Origin: Janthinobacterium sp.
GTDB lineage: Bacteria; Pseudomonadota; Gammaproteobacteria; Burkholderiales; Burkholderiaceae_D
Direction: 5' to 3'
Length of the DNA stretch: 64,000 bases
Assembly (NCBI GenBank): GCA_003133225.1
Contig: PKWL01000063.1
Location: 163,607-227,606 of the forward strand
The position numbers and the translations under genes were made by a program. Each line of letters begins with the position of its first letter. Within the stretch, counting starts at the first letter, position 1. Positions 31,268 through 42,261 of the stretch are shown one piece after another. The notes under the pieces are model-generated. The model ran no database searches and was not told the origin of the DNA. It was given only the letters and a program-made list of their open reading frames with translations.

Positions 31268-32206
31268 GATCGGCTTTAAGCTGAGTGTGCCAGGCAGCGC
31301 CTCTGCCGCCAGGCTTGCTTCGGCCCGACTCGCGAACGGCCCGCTGTACAAGCGATGTACCGGCCCGGCCTGCACCACTTCAAGCGTTCTTGAAGCGCCC
31401 ATGAATTGCAGCACACGGGTCCGCATCTCCTGCGCGTTTCCGGCCCGCGAAAAGGTAGCTAGTTGCAGGTAATAGCCTGCTTTTGGCACCGGACTTGACC
31501 CTGCGCTGTCAACGGCAGGGCGTGCCGCCTCAGCGCTCGGCGCCATTCGCTCCGCCAACGCTGGGGGCGCGACACTGGCAACGGCCGGCGCCGGCATGTC
31601 TAGCGCGAAACGCCCATGGCGCGCCGCGTTCATGCGCTCGATATCGACCGGCAGCAAGCGTTCGATTTTCAATTCATGGCTGCCTTTGCCGAGCAAACCC
31701 AGCTTCAAGGCGGCGGTATACGAGACGTCAATCGCGCGCTTAGAGTGAAATGGCCCGCGGTCGTTGATGCGCACAATCACTTGTTTGCCGGTGACAAGGC
31801 TGGTCAAGCGCGCATACGACGGAATCGGCAGCGTCGGGTGCGCCGCCGTCATCTTGTACATGTCGTACAGCTCGCCTGACGCGGTGCGCTGGCCATGAAA
31901 TTTTTTCCCGTACCAGCTGCCCACGCCGCGCTGAACAAAAGGTTGCTCGTCCGTGATGGGCGTATAGCTTGTGCCGAACACGACGTAAGGGCGGTTGGCG
32001 CTTTTCGAGTACTGCTCAATTTTCGCTTCCGCGTCAGGCACGTCGATTAAGCCTGGCGGCGGATTTTTGTCAGGGCCATCGTTCTGATAATAGCCGCCGC
32101 GCGAGGCTCCGGCCGAAGTCCCGGGCCCGCTGGCGCAGCCCGCCAGTGCCAATGTGACGAGCAGCACTAGAGCGGAGGCGACGCGCGCCGCGCGCTTGGA
32201 ACGCAT
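31253..32206 (-). CDS. rlpA: Septal ring lytic transglycosylase RlpA, lipoprotein
   Basis: 317-residue outer-membrane lipoprotein that cleaves denuded glycan strands. Lipobox LALAGC (Cys23) after a short signal, double-psi barrel domain with GVGSWYGKKFHGQRTASGE and VRINDRGPFHSKRAIDVS (catalytic Asp and His), Ala/Pro linker, C-terminal SPOR domain (YYLQLATFSRAGNAQEM). The ATG at 32206 overlaps the rodA TAA by one base (TAATG). Last gene of the cell-shape operon. Confidence 0.95.
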   Translation of the reverse strand: MRSKRAARVASALVLLVTLALAGCASGPGTSAGASRGGYYQNDGPDKNPPPGLIDVPDAEAKIEQYSKSANRPYVVFGTSYTPITDEQPFVQRGVGSWYGKKFHGQRTASGELYDMYKMTAAHPTLPIPSYARLTSLVTGKQVIVRINDRGPFHSKRAIDVSYTAALKLGLLGKGSHELKIERLLPVDIERMNAARHGRFALDMPAPAVASVAPPALAERMAPSAEAARPAVDSAGSSPVPKAGYYLQLATFSRAGNAQEMRTRVLQFMGASRTLEVVQAGPVHRLYSGPFASRAEASLAAEALPGTLSLKPIIVQR

Positions 32207-33318
32207 TATGTTTGCACCAGCTTGCGGTGGCGCTGAATACTCATCAAAATGCCCGCACCCAGGCCAAGCGTGAGCAAAGCCGTGCCGCCATAACTCATGA
32301 ATGGCAAGGGCACCCCGACCACGGGCACAATGCCGCTGACCATGCCCATGTTGACGAAGGCGTAGGTGAAAAAAATCATCGTGATCGAGCCGGCCAGCAG
32401 GCGCGTAAAGAAGCTGGGCGCGTTGGCCGCGATCATCAGGCTGCGCCCGATTAGCAACAGGTACAACAGCAACAGCACCAGATTGCCAACCAGTCCGAAT
32501 TCCTCCGAATAGACGGCAAAAATGAAATCGGTGGTGCGCTCTGGGATGAATTCGAGGTGGGCCTGAGTTCCCTTCAGCCAACCCTTGCCGAAGAAGCCAC
32601 CCGAGCCGACCGCAATCGTCGACTGGATAATGTGGAAACCTTTGCCAAGCGGATCGGACGACGGGTCGATCAGCATCATGACCCGCTCGCGCTGGTAGTC
32701 GTGCAGCACAGACCACACCACGGGCAGGCTGGCGGCGGCGCTAACAGTCAGGCCGATCAGCATTTTCCAAGACAGGCCAGCTAGGAAGATCACATAAAAT
32801 CCTGCGGCCAGCACGAGCAGCGCCGTACCCAAGTCGGGCTGTTTGGCGATGAGGGCGACCGGGATCGCCAGCAATGCCGCTGCGATCAGAAAAGAATGCC
32901 AACGCAACATGCCGGCACGTAGTTGGAAGAACCAGGCCAGCATCAGCGGCATAGCAATTTTCATGATTTCAGACGGCTGAATGTCCACGCCAATATACAA
33001 CCAGCGCCGCGCGCCTTTCTTGATGATACCGAACATGAATACGGCCAGCAGCAGCGCCACGCCGGCCGTGTAAAGCGGCACCGCGAGACGCATCAAGGTT
33101 TGCGGCGGCACATTGGCGGCCATCCACATGACGACAAAGGCGACCATGATATTGCGCAGCTGGCCCTCGACCCGACCCGGGAAATCGATGGCGGCCGAAT
33201 ACAGCGTGATCAGGCCGATCGACAACAACAGGAAAATCACCAGCGCCAGCGGTCCATCAAACACCAGAAAATAGGGGCGGATTCGGCGCCACACGGAGCG
33301 CCTCTCGTTTATTCGCAT
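32206..33318 (-). CDS. rodA: Rod shape-determining protein RodA (SEDS glycosyltransferase)
   Basis: Polymerises lipid II into glycan during elongation, partnered with PBP2. 370 residues and about ten membrane spans; SEDS signatures include IKKGARRWLYIGVDIQPSEIMKIA-region residues near 105-125, KQPDLGTALLVLAAG with the catalytic-type Asp, and the C-terminal PVVGVPLPFMSYGGTALL. AAGGAGAGG lies before the ATG at 33318. It begins 13 bases after mrdA. Confidence 0.96.
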   Translation of the reverse strand: MRINERRSVWRRIRPYFLVFDGPLALVIFLLLSIGLITLYSAAIDFPGRVEGQLRNIMVAFVVMWMAANVPPQTLMRLAVPLYTAGVALLLAVFMFGIIKKGARRWLYIGVDIQPSEIMKIAMPLMLAWFFQLRAGMLRWHSFLIAAALLAIPVALIAKQPDLGTALLVLAAGFYVIFLAGLSWKMLIGLTVSAAASLPVVWSVLHDYQRERVMMLIDPSSDPLGKGFHIIQSTIAVGSGGFFGKGWLKGTQAHLEFIPERTTDFIFAVYSEEFGLVGNLVLLLLYLLLIGRSLMIAANAPSFFTRLLAGSITMIFFTYAFVNMGMVSGIVPVVGVPLPFMSYGGTALLTLGLGAGILMSIQRHRKLVQT

Positions 33319-33331
33319 GCGGGTCCTCTCC

Positions 33332-35320
33332 TTATTCGTTGTTGGCGGGGATCTCAAAGTCGGGCCTGGGCTGGCCGCCCAAGCCTTCCTCGGCCTTCAC
33401 CTCATCGACAGGGCGGAACGTTTCGGCGTCCTCCTTGGGCACTTTGGTGGTATCTTTTGCGCCGGGGCGTTTGCCCAGCAGGTAATAGTCCAGTGCCTTC
33501 CTGACGATAGGCGCGGCCACGCCGGCGCCGAAGCCTCCGTTTTCAACGACGATCGCGATTGCGATGCGCGGCTTATCGGCAGGCGCAAATGCGGTAAACA
33601 AGGCATTGTCGCGCAAGCGCTCCGCAATCATGTTGGCGTGGTACTTTTCGTTTTTCTTTATCGCAATCACCTGCGCGGTGCCGGTCTTGCCGCCCACCGT
33701 GTAGCCGGCGTTGGCGAATACCTTGAACGCCGTGCCTCCCGGTTCGCTGGTCACGCCGACCATCGCACTCTTTATGAACGCGATGTTCTCGGGCTTAAGC
33801 GGAATGCGGTAGCTCTCCTTCGGCACTGTCAGCGTCCGCGCCTTGGTCACGCCATTCTCCACAATCCGGACCAAGTGCGGTTTCATCACCACGCCGTCGT
33901 TGGCCAAGTTGGCCACCGCATGCGCCATTTGCAGCGGCGTGTAAGAATTATAACCGGAGCCGTTGCTAACGGAGATGGTGTCACCGCCGACCCACTTTTG
34001 CAGCGCGCGCGTCTTGAAGCGGCTGCGCTTCCACTCCTTTGACGGCAGTACTCCGGCTTTTTCGTTTTGCAGATCGATACCCGTCAGTTGGCCGAACCCA
34101 AAGGGCTTCATGAAGTCGTGGATTGCTTCGATACCCATGTCATTGCCAAGGACGTAATAATAGGTATTGCACGATACAACGATGGACTTGTGCATGTTGA
34201 CCGTGCCATGCCCGCCCACGAGGTCGTCGCGAAACTTATGGCCGCCGAGGTAAAAGAAGCCGGGGTCCGAGATCGCCTGGTTAGGGGTGCGTTTTCCCAG
34301 CTCGAGCGCGGCTAGCGCCATGAAGGGCTTGAAGGTGGAGCCGGGTGCGTAGGTACCCGACAAGGGACGGTTGACCAGGGGCCGGTCGAGCGACGTGTTG
34401 AGCTCATTCCAGCTTTGCTGATCGATCCCTTCGACGAACAGGTTAGGGTCGAAGCCGGGACGCGAGACGTACGCCAGAATGTCTCCCGTCGACGGCTCAA
34501 TTGCCACTAGCGCCCCGCGCCACTCGCCAAATGCATCCTCGATGATTTTTTGCAGCTCGATGTCGATCGACAATATCAGATTGCTGCCTGGCGTTGCGGC
34601 GCTGCGCGACAAGGTGCGCACCGCGCGTCCACTCGCCGACACTTCCACCTCCTCGTAGCCGGTAGCGCCATGCAAGACCTTCTCATAGCTCTTTTCGAGG
34701 CCCTCCTTGCCCATATAGTCGGTGCCACTGTAATTCGCCCCGTCATCGGATTCATCGATGGCTTTCGACTCGGCCTGATTGATGCGTCCGATGTAGCCGA
34801 TCACATGTGAGGCCACTTCGCCCAACGGATACTGGCGGAACAGGCGGGCTTGGATCTCGACGCCGGGAAAGCGAAAGCGCTGCACCGTGAAACGCGCCAC
34901 TTCCTCGTCGGTCAGGCGCGTGCGCAGCGGCACGCTCTCGAAGTTTTTCGACTCTTCCAGCAGCTTCTTGAAACGCTTGCGGTCCTTCGCCTCGACCGCG
35001 ACTAGCTTGGCCAGTTCGTCGATCACCGCATCGAGGCTGTCGTGCAGCTTGGATGGCGTAATTTCGAGCGTATACGCAGAATAATTGCGCGCCAGAACCA
35101 CGCCGTTGCGGTCTACGATCAGGCCGCGGTTTGGCACCACCGGCACCAACGCGATGCGGTTGTCCTCGGCCTGCGCCGCGTAGTCGCTGTGCTTGATGAC
35201 TTGCAACCAGACAAAGCGCGACAACAGCAGGGCAAAGCAGATGAACACGAACGCGCCCACTGCCGTCAGGCGCTGGCGGAAAAAATGCAGCTCGCGTTCG
35301 GTGTTCTTAATTTCAGTCAT
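33332..35320 (-). CDS. mrdA: Penicillin-binding protein 2
   Basis: Elongation-specific class B transpeptidase, 662 residues. Single N-terminal span (AVGAFVFICFALLLSRFVWL), pedestal/dimerisation domain, then the transpeptidase domain with Ser328 in GSTFKPFMALAAL, the SxN element in the SVSNGSGYNSY region and KTGTAQ (VGGKTGTAQVIAI). The C-terminal tail is longer than in E. coli. Sits between mreD and rodA in the canonical operon. Confidence 0.96.
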   Translation of the reverse strand: MTEIKNTERELHFFRQRLTAVGAFVFICFALLLSRFVWLQVIKHSDYAAQAEDNRIALVPVVPNRGLIVDRNGVVLARNYSAYTLEITPSKLHDSLDAVIDELAKLVAVEAKDRKRFKKLLEESKNFESVPLRTRLTDEEVARFTVQRFRFPGVEIQARLFRQYPLGEVASHVIGYIGRINQAESKAIDESDDGANYSGTDYMGKEGLEKSYEKVLHGATGYEEVEVSASGRAVRTLSRSAATPGSNLILSIDIELQKIIEDAFGEWRGALVAIEPSTGDILAYVSRPGFDPNLFVEGIDQQSWNELNTSLDRPLVNRPLSGTYAPGSTFKPFMALAALELGKRTPNQAISDPGFFYLGGHKFRDDLVGGHGTVNMHKSIVVSCNTYYYVLGNDMGIEAIHDFMKPFGFGQLTGIDLQNEKAGVLPSKEWKRSRFKTRALQKWVGGDTISVSNGSGYNSYTPLQMAHAVANLANDGVVMKPHLVRIVENGVTKARTLTVPKESYRIPLKPENIAFIKSAMVGVTSEPGGTAFKVFANAGYTVGGKTGTAQVIAIKKNEKYHANMIAERLRDNALFTAFAPADKPRIAIAIVVENGGFGAGVAAPIVRKALDYYLLGKRPGAKDTTKVPKEDAETFRPVDEVKAEEGLGGQPRPDFEIPANNE

Positions 35321-35337
35321 TGCTTAATTTCAGCCGC

Positions 35338-35850
35338 TTAAATCGGACGGGTATGATCGCGGTCGACCGCGCGCCGTTGCGGGGCCAGCAGGACCCAGGT
35401 CACGAGCGGCCACAAAGCCACGGAAATAACGCTTTCGATGAAATAAAACCAGCCGGGAAATTTACCCGATACCAGAAAACGCACCATCAACTGGATCGCC
35501 TGCGTCAGCAGCAGCAGCGGGAACACATGCATCGCCTGTGTGATCACGGGGAACCACAACACGCGACGGTGCATCATGATCGCGAAATACGATAACAAGG
35601 TGTAGGCTAGCGCGTTCTCGCCGAGCAGGCTGGCATCGTGCACGTCCATTAGCAAGCCCATAAAAAAAGCGACGCCAATACCCACCTTGCGCGGTTGGTG
35701 CACGCCCCAAAACACAAGCACAAGGGCGACAAAATCGGGCGCACCGATGAAGCCGCCCCATGGCAGCAAGTTGAGCATAAAGGCACACAACAAACTAAAA
35801 AAAATAAAGAGCGGGCTAACCGGCTGCAAAATATAGTTGGGACCGATCAT
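35338..35850 (-). CDS. mreD: Rod shape-determining protein MreD
   Basis: 170-residue membrane protein with about five spans, part of the elongasome. Family traits are LPWGGFIGAPDFVALVLVFW, VAFFMGLLMDVHDASLLGENAL and the basic C-terminus. Its ATG overlaps the mreC stop by 4 bases (ATGA), as is usual. Confidence 0.93.
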   Translation of the reverse strand: MIGPNYILQPVSPLFIFFSLLCAFMLNLLPWGGFIGAPDFVALVLVFWGVHQPRKVGIGVAFFMGLLMDVHDASLLGENALAYTLLSYFAIMMHRRVLWFPVITQAMHVFPLLLLTQAIQLMVRFLVSGKFPGWFYFIESVISVALWPLVTWVLLAPQRRAVDRDHTRPI

Positions 35851-36872
35851 CGCGGCAGGTCCTTCGGTTTGGGCGCATCCGGCGCGCCCTTGGTCTTGGC
35901 GGAGGCGGTAGCACTGGCCACGTTCACATTGGCCACAACCGCACTGGCCACCCCCTTAGGCGCGTCCTTAGTCGGCCCGGTCGTGCGCGCGTGCTTTTTA
36001 ACCGTCTTGACCTCTTCTACAGGCGGACGCGGCGACATCTCAGGAGTCGACATCAGGATCAGTAACTGGGCGTTGCTCTGTATACCAGCTAGCGGCTGGC
36101 ATACCACGCGTCCAAAGGCGCCGTTCGCGTTATTTTCCACCTGCACCACCTTGGCCACTGCCAGCCCCCCCGGATACACGCCGTCGATGCCCGACGTGAC
36201 GAGCGTGTCACCCACGACAATGTCGGCGTTCGGCGCGATGAAGCGCAGGTCGAGCAGTCCCGACTGGCCACGCCCGTAGGCCACGCTGCGTAAGCCATTG
36301 CGCAGCACCTGTACGGGAATAGCCTGCTCCTTGTCGGTCAGTAACGTAACTTCAGAGGTCAAAGGGAATACGCGCGTGACCTGACCGACCACACCCAGGT
36401 TGTCGATCACCGGCAAGCCTGGCGCGACGCCTTGCAGTGTGCCCCGATCGAGCACGATCTTGCGCGTAAAAACGTCGCGTGCGTCGTACAAAATCTCTCC
36501 CATCATCGACTTGACGGGGATGCGCGCGCGCGCATCCATCAACTGACGCAAATGGGCGTTTTCGCTGGCCTCAAGCCGGGATTGCTGGAGCGTCAAGGCG
36601 GCTGCGCTTTGCTCGCGCTTCAACGCCCGCAGTTCTTTTTCTAGCGCCGACAGCGAAGAGAAGTACTCACCCATTCGGGCGCTGGCATCACGCGGCATGA
36701 GGGCCGCCATTTGCAGTGGATATAAAACGGTTCCCACGACCTGGCGCACGGCCGACAGCGCATGCAGGCGCGAATCGACCAGCAGCAAAGCGATCGAAAT
36801 GCAGGCGAACACCATCATCTTGACCCGGGCCGAGGCACCTTGCTTGAAAAGTGGCGGAGGACTGTAATCCAT
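35847..36872 (-). CDS. mreC: Rod shape-determining protein MreC
   Basis: Periplasmic elongasome scaffold, 341 residues from the ATG at 36872 (MDYSPPPLFKQGASARVKMM). One membrane span near residues 20-38, coiled coil at about 65-110 (ALEKELRALKREQSAAALTL), then the two beta-barrels (KIVLDRGTLQGVAPGLPVID, GDTLVTSGIDGVYPGGLAV). The C-terminal 60 residues are Lys/Ala/Thr-rich and low in complexity, longer than in E. coli. A TTG three codons upstream is the other possible start. Confidence 0.94.
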   Translation of the reverse strand: MDYSPPPLFKQGASARVKMMVFACISIALLLVDSRLHALSAVRQVVGTVLYPLQMAALMPRDASARMGEYFSSLSALEKELRALKREQSAAALTLQQSRLEASENAHLRQLMDARARIPVKSMMGEILYDARDVFTRKIVLDRGTLQGVAPGLPVIDNLGVVGQVTRVFPLTSEVTLLTDKEQAIPVQVLRNGLRSVAYGRGQSGLLDLRFIAPNADIVVGDTLVTSGIDGVYPGGLAVAKVVQVENNANGAFGRVVCQPLAGIQSNAQLLILMSTPEMSPRPPVEEVKTVKKHARTTGPTKDAPKGVASAVVANVNVASATASAKTKGAPDAPKPKDLPR

Positions 36873-36974
36873 AACTTCCAATAATCAGGCGCAGACGCGC
36901 CAACGACCGGGCTCTCGGTAAAATACCCAGGCTATGGCAAAGCGGACCTTGTGCTTTGCGCCAGCCGCGAGAAA

Positions 36975-38321
<1,347 letters not shown>

Positions 38322-38624
38322 ATGTCCCTGACACTAATTGACGTAAAACGCATCGCCCATTTGGCGCAACTTGACATGGGCGAGGACCAGGCCGCCATCG
38401 CGCTCAATCAGCTCAACGTCATTTTTGCGCTGGCCGAGCAAATGCAGACGGTCGACACCACCGGCATCGCCCCGCTCAGCCACCCGCTGGCCGGCCACAT
38501 GGGTAATATCGCGCTGCGTCTGCGCGAGGACGTGGTCACGGAACCGAATCGCCGCGCGGAATACGAGGCGGTCGCCCCCATGACCCAGGACGGTCTTTAC
38601 CTGGTGCCGAAGGTGATTGAATAA
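38322..38624 (+). CDS. gatC: Asp/Glu-tRNA amidotransferase subunit C
   Basis: Small stabilising subunit of GatCAB, 100 residues. Signature: [34 protein letters not shown] near the N-terminus and [22 protein letters not shown], then [11 protein letters not shown] at the end. First gene of gatCAB; GatCAB converts Glu-tRNA(Gln) and Asp-tRNA(Asn) to the amidated forms. Confidence 0.95.
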   Translation: MSLTLIDVKRIAHLAQLDMGEDQAAIALNQLNVIFALAEQMQTVDTTGIAPLSHPLAGHMGNIALRLREDVVTEPNRRAEYEAVAPMTQDGLYLVPKVIE

Positions 38625-38670
38625 ACGTCGCGCACCGGCATCCCGCCAAACCGATCTTACAATGAACGTC

Positions 38671-40155
38671 ATGCATACAAAAACCATTAAAGAGTTGTCA
38701 ACATTGCTACGCACCAAGGAGATTTCCGCCAAGGCACTGGCAATGTTATTTCTAGATCGCATCGAGGGCAGTGACTTAAACGCCTTTCTGCACGTCGCGC
38801 CCGATCTGACGCTGGCCCAGGCGGCCGCCGCCGACGCTCGCCTGGCCAACGGCACGGCGGGCCCGTTGACCGGCATCCCGATCGCGCACAAGGACATCTT
38901 CGTCACGCGTGGCTGGCGCTCTACTGCGGGGTCCAAGATGTTGGGCAATTACACCAGCCCATTTAACGCCACCGTCGTCGACAAATTCAACGCGGCCGGC
39001 ATGGTCACGCTGGGCAAGCTCAACTGCGATGAATTCGCGATGGGCTCATCGAATGAGAACTCGGCCTTTGGCGCGGTAAAAAACCCTTGGGACAAGCGCG
39101 CCGTGCCGGGCGGCTCGTCGGGCGGCTCGGCGGCCGCGGTCGCCGCCCGCCTGACGCCGGCGGCGACCGGCACCGATACCGGAGGGTCGATTCGCCAGCC
39201 GGCCGCGTTTTGCGGGGTGACCGGCATCAAGCCGACCTACGGCCGCGTTTCGCGCTTTGGCATGATCGCCTTTGCCTCGTCCCTGGACCAGGGCGGGCCG
39301 ATTGCCAGAACGGCTGAGGACTGCGCCTTGCTGCTGTCGGCCATGGTTGGCTTCGACGAACGCGACTCGACCAGCCTGACGCCGGAACAGGGCGGCACCG
39401 AGGAAGACTTCACGCGCGCGCTAAATGCGCCGCTGCAAGGCCTGCGCATCGGCGTGCCGCGCGAATATTTTGGCGCCGGGCTGGCGGTCGACGTGGAACA
39501 GGCGGTGCGCGCGGCGCTAGCGCAATTTGTCACGCTGGGCGCGACCTTGGTCGACGTCTCACTGCCGAACACGGCGCTGTCGATTCCGGCCTATTACGTG
39601 ATCGCGCCGGCCGAAGCGTCGTCCAACCTGTCGCGCTTTGACGGAGTGCGTTACGGTCACCGTGCCCACGCGTACAAAGACCTGGCCGACATGTACAAGA
39701 AAACGCGCGCCGAGGGTTTTGGCCCGGAGGTGCAACGCCGCATCATGGTCGGCACCTACGTGCTATGCCACGGTTATTACGACGCCTATTATTTAAAAGC
39801 GCAAAAGATCCGGCGCCTTATCGCGCAAGACTTCGAGGCCGTGCTAAGTGGCCCTGACAGCGTGTGCGATGTCATCATGGGACCGGTCGCGCCCACCGTC
39901 GCCTGGGACCTGGGCGATAAGACTGACGATCCTGTGGCAAACTATCTGAGCGACATCTACACGCTATCGACCAGCTTGGCCGGCTTGCCGGGAATGTCGA
40001 TCCCCTGCGGCTTCGGCCAGGGCGAAAAGAACGGTACGCGTCCGGTCGGATTGCAAATCATCGGCAATTATTTTGCGGAAGCAAAACTACTCAACATCGC
40101 TCATCAGTTCCAGCAGGCGACGAACTGGCATCAAAGCGCGCCGGCTGGCATCTAA
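38671..40155 (+). CDS. gatA: Asp/Glu-tRNA amidotransferase subunit A
   Basis: Amidase-signature subunit that releases ammonia from glutamine. The Ser-cisSer-Lys triad is intact: IAHKDIF (Lys), [13 protein letters not shown] and [14 protein letters not shown]. The ATG at 38671 ([15 protein letters not shown]) matches the family N-terminus; ATG at 38662 is also possible, and neither has a good ribosome site. 494 residues. It begins 46 bases after gatC. Confidence 0.96.
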   Translation: MHTKTIKELSTLLRTKEISAKALAMLFLDRIEGSDLNAFLHVAPDLTLAQAAAADARLANGTAGPLTGIPIAHKDIFVTRGWRSTAGSKMLGNYTSPFNATVVDKFNAAGMVTLGKLNCDEFAMGSSNENSAFGAVKNPWDKRAVPGGSSGGSAAAVAARLTPAATGTDTGGSIRQPAAFCGVTGIKPTYGRVSRFGMIAFASSLDQGGPIARTAEDCALLLSAMVGFDERDSTSLTPEQGGTEEDFTRALNAPLQGLRIGVPREYFGAGLAVDVEQAVRAALAQFVTLGATLVDVSLPNTALSIPAYYVIAPAEASSNLSRFDGVRYGHRAHAYKDLADMYKKTRAEGFGPEVQRRIMVGTYVLCHGYYDAYYLKAQKIRRLIAQDFEAVLSGPDSVCDVIMGPVAPTVAWDLGDKTDDPVANYLSDIYTLSTSLAGLPGMSIPCGFGQGEKNGTRPVGLQIIGNYFAEAKLLNIAHQFQQATNWHQSAPAGI

Positions 40156-40206
40156 CAACGAATTCGGCGCCGCCCTGGCGATCGCCAACACATCAGCGAG
40201 AACACT

Positions 40207-41667
40207 ATGCAATGGGAAGTCGTCATCGGTCTTGAGAACCATGTTCAGCTCACGACCAAATCAAAGATTTTCAGCGGCGCGCCGACGCGTTACGGCGCCG
40301 AACCGAATACCCAAACGAGCCCGGTCGACCTGGCACTGCCGGGCGTGCTGCCAGTCATGAACAAGGCTGCCGTCGAACGCGCGATCCGCTTCGGTCTGGC
40401 GGTCGGCGCCACGATCGCGACGCACTCGGTTTTCGCGCGCAAGAATTATTTTTATCCCGATTCGCCAAAGGGTTATCAGATCAGCCAGTTCGAAGATCCG
40501 GTGGTGCAAGGCGGCAGCCTAACCTTCGGCTTTGACCAAAATGGCGAGTTCGTCACCAAAACGGTTAACCTAACGCGCGCCCACCTGGAAGAGGACGCGG
40601 GCAAGTCGCTGCATGAGGACTACCATGGCATGACCGGGATCGACCTGAACCGCGCCGGGACACCCCTGCTGGAAATCGTCAGCGAGCCTGAAATGCGCAG
40701 CGCTGCCGAAGCGGTCGCTTACGCTAAGGCGCTGCATTCGCTGGTGGTATGGCTCGGCGTTTGCGACGGTAACATGCAGGAAGGCTCGTTCCGCTGCGAC
40801 GTCAACGTCTCGGTGCGCCCGTTCGGCCAAACGGAGCTCGGCACACGCTGTGAGATCAAGAACCTAAATTCGTTCCGCTTCATAGAAGAAGCCGTCAATT
40901 ATGAAGTGCGGCGCCAGATTGGGCTGATTGAAGACGGCGGCAAAGTGCTGCAGGCGACTCGTCTTTATGATCCCGACAAAAAGGAAACACGCTCCATGCG
41001 CAGCAAGGAAGATGCACAGGATTATCGATACTTCCCGGATCCGGACCTGCCGCCGCTGGTCATCGCGCAGCAATGGATAGAGCGCGTCAAGTCCGAAATG
41101 CCGGAACTGCCGGACGCGATGCGCGCGCGTTTCGCCAAGGAGTACGGTCTGTCCGAATATGACGGCTTGATGCTGACGCAATCGCAAGCGATGGCGGTCT
41201 ATTTCGAAGCGGTGGCGGCCAAGGCCGGCAAGGATCTGGCTAAAACGGCGGCCAACTGGCTGATGGGCGACATGGCCTCGATCCTGAACCGCGAGAATGT
41301 TGATATTGGCGCGTCGCCCGTGTCGAGCTCCCAACTGGCGCTGTTGCTGAAACGCATTGCCGACGGCACCATTTCCAACAAGCTGGCCAAGGAAGTGTTT
41401 GCCGGCATGTGGGATGCTAGGTCGGAGGCGGAAAATATCGCCGACACTATCATCGAATCGAAAGGTTTGATGCAAATTTCCGACAGTGGCGCTCTAGAAG
41501 CAATCGTCGACGAGGTGTTGGCGGCCAACGCCAAATCAGTCGCGCAATACCGGGCGGGAAAAGACGCTGCCATCAACGCCCTAATTGGCCAGGCGATGAA
41601 AGCGAGCAAAGGCAAGGCCAATCCGGCGCAGTTGACGGAATTATTCAAGCAAAAACTGGCGGGTTAG
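40207..41667 (+). CDS. gatB: Asp/Glu-tRNA amidotransferase subunit B
   Basis: Kinase-transferase subunit that phosphorylates the misacylated residue and amidates it. 486 residues starting [15 protein letters not shown], with the HVQL/FCGC-type cradle (here [12 protein letters not shown]), [27 protein letters not shown] and the C-terminal YqeY-like tail ([16 protein letters not shown]). Ends the gatCAB operon; no terminator hairpin with a T-run was seen after it. Confidence 0.97.
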   Translation: MQWEVVIGLENHVQLTTKSKIFSGAPTRYGAEPNTQTSPVDLALPGVLPVMNKAAVERAIRFGLAVGATIATHSVFARKNYFYPDSPKGYQISQFEDPVVQGGSLTFGFDQNGEFVTKTVNLTRAHLEEDAGKSLHEDYHGMTGIDLNRAGTPLLEIVSEPEMRSAAEAVAYAKALHSLVVWLGVCDGNMQEGSFRCDVNVSVRPFGQTELGTRCEIKNLNSFRFIEEAVNYEVRRQIGLIEDGGKVLQATRLYDPDKKETRSMRSKEDAQDYRYFPDPDLPPLVIAQQWIERVKSEMPELPDAMRARFAKEYGLSEYDGLMLTQSQAMAVYFEAVAAKAGKDLAKTAANWLMGDMASILNRENVDIGASPVSSSQLALLLKRIADGTISNKLAKEVFAGMWDARSEAENIADTIIESKGLMQISDSGALEAIVDEVLAANAKSVAQYRAGKDAAINALIGQAMKASKGKANPAQLTELFKQKLAG

Positions 41668-42199
41668 GGACCGACGGACCGGCGGCGTGGGAAAGCCTAT
41701 TTCGCTAAAGGTTCATGCGCCGCTTCGGGTAGGACGCGTGCGGGTTCGCTGGCGCCATGCCTACTGGGCTTGAACGCCTGATCAGGCTTTGCTCATCAGA
41801 TTCCCCAGCACGGCAACGGGCGCCATTGGATCGGATGCGAATAGCCACTTCGCCCAAGTGGGAGCGCGGCGAGCGAAAAACCACCAACCCAGTCAAAGCA
41901 CCCGCTAAGGGCGTTTTTCGCGACGGCGCCGCGCTTAGATGACGGGAGCTTCGCGATCGCCGCGCTTGAACTCGTGTCACCCCATTTCGCGGCCGGAACG
42001 CTCGAGCGCACCGCCAACAAACCAAGCGACTGTGCGCACGTCGCGCCTGCAACCTTCACCTAAATTTTAAATTCATTTCATTCGACCTCTTCCCATTTCC
42101 GCGGACCGCGGACTATGGGTTGATGGCGCTAACGCGTCGCCTTTAGCGCAGCAGTTAATCGGCGGGCGAATTGGGTACGTCACGGCCTTCCAAAACGAC
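41668..42199. other. Gene-free left flank of an accessory islet
   Basis: 530 bases with no supported gene. Open frames exist on both strands but none has a ribosome site or a family likeness. It contains an A+T-rich spot (AAATTTTAAATT near 42062) and a CCGCGGACCGCGG palindrome-like piece near 42099. It leads to the PhoB box before the glycosyltransferase gene. Confidence 0.45.
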
Positions 42200-42233
42200 A
42201 TGTCATTAGGCTGTAATCGAAATAACATAAAAT
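42200..42233 (+). promoter_or_regulatory. PhoB box and -10 element of the glycosyltransferase operon
   Basis: Three 7-base units at an exact 11-base period: ATGTCAT (42200-42206), CTGTAAT (42211-42217), ATAACAT (42222-42228). The first two match the CTGTCAT-N4-CTGTCAT Pho box with few changes. TAAAAT at 42228-42233 sits 10 bases after the second unit, the spacing known for PhoB-activated promoters such as phoA, which lack a normal -35. The ATG follows about 28 bases later. This predicts induction under phosphate limitation. Confidence 0.7.
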
Positions 42234-42261
42234 CGGTGTCGCGTTCTTTTGATAACAAATC

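Noticed and set aside
41796..42059. Minus-strand open frame in the gap after gatB
   Set aside because: No ribosome site, no family likeness; composition looks non-coding.
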